A DNA stretch of 7,122 nt from an uncultured bacterium (lineage in GTDB: Bacteria > Cyanobacteriota > Vampirovibrionia > Gastranaerophilales > Gastranaerophilaceae). The position numbers and the translations under genes are program-made. The notes under the pieces were generated by a model. It saw only the letters and a program-made list of their open reading frames with translations. It was not told the origin of the DNA and searched no databases. Shown piece after piece: positions 6,289 through 7,122 of the stretch; the first letter of the stretch is position 1, and every line of letters begins with the position of its first letter. The DNA lies in assembly GCA_900554095.1 (NCBI GenBank), contig USGC01000091.1, positions 1 to 7,122 of the forward strand, given 5' to 3'.

Positions 6289-6644
6289 CCGATAAATATC
6301 TTTTTATGCAATTCACTTTTTTTATCAGCAATTTCTTTTAAGGTTTCCCATATGGCCTCAAACTTATTTGTAATTCCATCGCGCATGATGTAGTCGTAAG
6401 TAAATTTTTTGCTGCCATCGAATCTTTGTCCTCTAATAATCATTCTAACACATTCGTATGGCTCGTTATTGTGATTACCGACTACCGACAAACACACATC
6501 AGGCGCTCTTTTAATTTTTAGCCTAACTTCTTTATACAGATCACCTTCGCCGATTTCATAGGCATAGTCCTTAACTCTATTGGTTAATTTGCCCCAATTC
6601 AAGCGTGCTGTAAAATTTTGCCTATTCATAACTGTTGTATCCAT
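6285..6644 (-). CDS. Hypothetical protein, 119 residues
   Basis: I do not recognise this family. The gene looks real: AAAGGA at 6657-6652 lies seven bases before the ATG, and its coding sequence fills the space between its neighbours. An internal ATG five codons in (6629) has a weaker ribosome site. The product is soluble-looking, with no signal peptide or membrane segment. It alternates charged and aromatic residues in a way that suggests beta-strands (for example EVRLKIKRAPDVCLSVVG, about 39-56), then YECVRMIIRGQRF (63-75), and ends in a charged helix (FEAIWETLKEIADKKSELHKK, about 95-115). The TAA shares three bases with the permease TAG on the other strand, leaving no room for a terminator. 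It is divergent from the 47-residue gene across a dyad-rich spacer, so the two may be co-regulated. Confidence 0.65.
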   Translation of the reverse strand: MDTTVMNRQNFTARLNWGKLTNRVKDYAYEIGEGDLYKEVRLKIKRAPDVCLSVVGNHNNEPYECVRMIIRGQRFDGSKKFTYDYIMRDGITNKFEAIWETLKEIADKKSELHKKIFIG

Positions 6645-6683
6645 GTATAAATCCTTTATTGCATTAAAGTTTTCTAAATATAT

Positions 6684-6717
6684 TTTTTGTTATAAAAATA
6701 AATTTTTGTAACAAAAA
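6684..6717. promoter_or_regulatory. Two tandem dyads, possible operator pair
   Basis: TTTTTGT-A-ACAAAAA at 6703-6717 is a perfect 7-base inverted repeat about one central base. TTTTTGT-T-ATAAAAA at 6684-6698 is the same dyad with one mismatch. The centres (6691 and 6710) are 19 bases apart, close to two helical turns, within the spacer between two divergent genes. That spacing suits paired binding of a dimeric regulator. The spacer is very AT-rich, so chance is a serious alternative. Confidence 0.35.
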
Positions 6718-6753
6718 GAAACCTTTTTCTAAAGTTTTTCTCATCTGTTCCGT

Positions 6754-6768
6754 GTATTAAAGTAATAC
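6754..6768. promoter_or_regulatory. Inverted repeat GTATTA-AAG-TAATAC upstream of the small gene
   Basis: A perfect 6-base inverted repeat with a 3-base centre lies just before the Shine-Dalgarno (AAGGGG, 6774-6779) of the 47-residue gene. Its arms contain -10-like hexamers (TATTAA 6755-6760, TAATAC 6763-6768), so it could be an operator on that gene's promoter. I find no convincing -35 for either box. Confidence 0.3.
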
Positions 6769-6788
6769 TTTTTAAGGGGTAGTGTAAT

Positions 6789-6932
6789 ATGGAATACAAC
6801 GAATTAAAAAAAGAAAAAATCATAGTCGAACTAAAAGAACTTATTAAGGATAGTGAAAAACTTGACGATGAAATCGAAGCATACTGTGAATTTATGAAAG
6901 GTGTAATACTTAATACCTCAGGATTAAATTAG
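6789..6932 (+). CDS. Small hypothetical protein, 47 residues
   Basis: ATG at 6789 and TAG at 6930-6932 enclose 47 codons. AAGGGG at 6774-6779, nine bases upstream, is a good Shine-Dalgarno and the main support for this being a gene. The product is highly charged, with a Lys/Glu-rich stretch spaced like an amphipathic helix (about 4-37: ELKKEKIIVELKELIKDSEK, then LDDEIEAYCEFMKG), and a short polar tail. There is one cysteine (Cys33) and no signal or membrane segment. It looks like a small helical or coiled-coil protein. It might be an antitoxin-like or adaptor protein, but nothing in the sequence shows that. It lies 50 bases before the oxidoreductase gene. Confidence 0.6.
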   Translation: MEYNELKKEKIIVELKELIKDSEKLDDEIEAYCEFMKGVILNTSGLN

Positions 6933-6944
6933 CCTTGGTGTGTA

Positions 6945-6973
6945 TTGTAATAAAATTTCTTCGCTAGTAAAAT
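6945..6973 (+). promoter_or_regulatory. Promoter abutting the oxidoreductase start codon
   Basis: TTGTAA (6945-6950, four of six) is followed after exactly 17 bases by TAAAAT (6968-6973, five of six). The -10 ends nine bases before the ATG at 6983, so the transcript would begin within a few bases of the start codon. No Shine-Dalgarno precedes the ATG, which agrees with a leaderless or near-leaderless message. Confidence 0.5.
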
Positions 6974-6983
6974 GTTTTTACTA
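6965..6983. promoter_or_regulatory. Inverted repeat overlapping -10 box and start codon
   Basis: TAGTAAAA (6965-6972) and TTTTACTA (6976-6983) form a perfect 8-base inverted repeat with a 3-base centre. It covers the putative -10 box and ends on the A of the ATG. It is placed like an operator for a repressor that would block polymerase at the transcription start. If transcribed from further upstream it could also hide the start codon in a hairpin. Confidence 0.4.
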
Positions 6984-7122
6984 TGAGAATTGTAATTTTA
7001 GGCGGGGTTGCCGCAGGTGCAAAAGCAGCCGCAAAAGCAAGAAGGCTTCTGCCAGATGCTGAAATAAATCTTTATACAGATGATACACACATATCCTATT
7101 CCGCATGCGGATTACCTTACTA
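6983..7122 (+). CDS. CoA-disulfide reductase / NADH oxidase-like FAD oxidoreductase, N-terminal part
   Basis: Only the first 46 codons are in the window. They start with a Rossmann FAD-binding motif, RIVILGGVAAGAKAAAKARR (2-21), and the P-D-A-E-I-N-L-Y second strand, and reach ISYSACGLPY (37-46). In this group of pyridine nucleotide-disulfide oxidoreductases the cysteine of S-x-x-x-C-G-L-P-Y (here Cys42) is the single redox-active Cys. It forms a mixed disulfide with CoA in CoA-disulfide reductases, or a sulfenic acid in NADH oxidases and peroxidases. GGVAAG with SYSACGLPY favours the CoA-disulfide reductase-like branch. A C-terminal rhodanese domain, found in some members, would lie outside the window. 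The likely role is thiol redox balance or oxygen/sulfur reduction in the cytosol, and the exact substrate is open. The start has no Shine-Dalgarno. Confidence 0.88.
   Translation, partial: MRIVILGGVAAGAKAAAKARRLLPDAEINLYTDDTHISYSACGLPY

Overview
The window is AT-rich bacterial chromosome. It most resembles a non-photosynthetic relative of the cyanobacteria (Vampirovibrionia/Melainabacteria, for example gut Gastranaerophilales). Three things point that way: the type IV prepilin signal AFTLAEVLITLGIIG at the left end, the ribosomal protein S5 core (VVKGGKKLSFRAIV) that reads like cyanobacterial S5, and the presence of rpmD, which I recall photosynthetic cyanobacteria lack. This placement is inference from recalled family patterns, not from a search.

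Layout. Positions 1-927 (+) hold the 3' part of a secreted pseudopilin-like gene. The DNA just before its prepilin signal is made of two palindromic, repeat-like elements that stay open in the same frame. A strong bidirectional terminator (945-975) separates it from a convergent four-gene block on the minus strand, read right to left as rpsE, rpmD, rplO, secY (3723 to 992). This is a piece of the spc ribosomal operon without its usual upstream (rplR) and downstream (adk, map, infA) neighbours. A likely promoter for it lies at 3811-3839. Further right on the minus strand is a complete phosphomannomutase/phosphoglucomutase (5357-3906).

Divergent from that mutase, with 43 bases between the start codons, is a MalF/UgpA-type sugar ABC permease (5401-6288, +). 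It has no Shine-Dalgarno but has a perfect -10 box nine bases before its ATG. Its stop codon interlocks with the stop of a 119-residue protein of unknown function on the minus strand (6644-6285). A 144-base AT-rich divergent region (6645-6788) with two tandem dyads separates that gene from a 47-residue small protein (6789-6932, +). The window ends inside the start of a CoA-disulfide-reductase-like FAD/NAD(P)H oxidoreductase (6983 to the edge), which also lacks a Shine-Dalgarno and has a promoter abutting its start.

Most of the window is ordinary housekeeping: ribosome, Sec translocon, sugar-phosphate interconversion and sugar uptake. The less ordinary parts are the repeat-encoded prepilin leader with a candidate start codon one base out of frame, the detached spc-operon segment, two genes with leaderless geometry, and the unrecognised divergent gene pair with paired dyads. 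I see no CRISPR array, tRNA, rRNA, transposase or clear multi-gene novel system.
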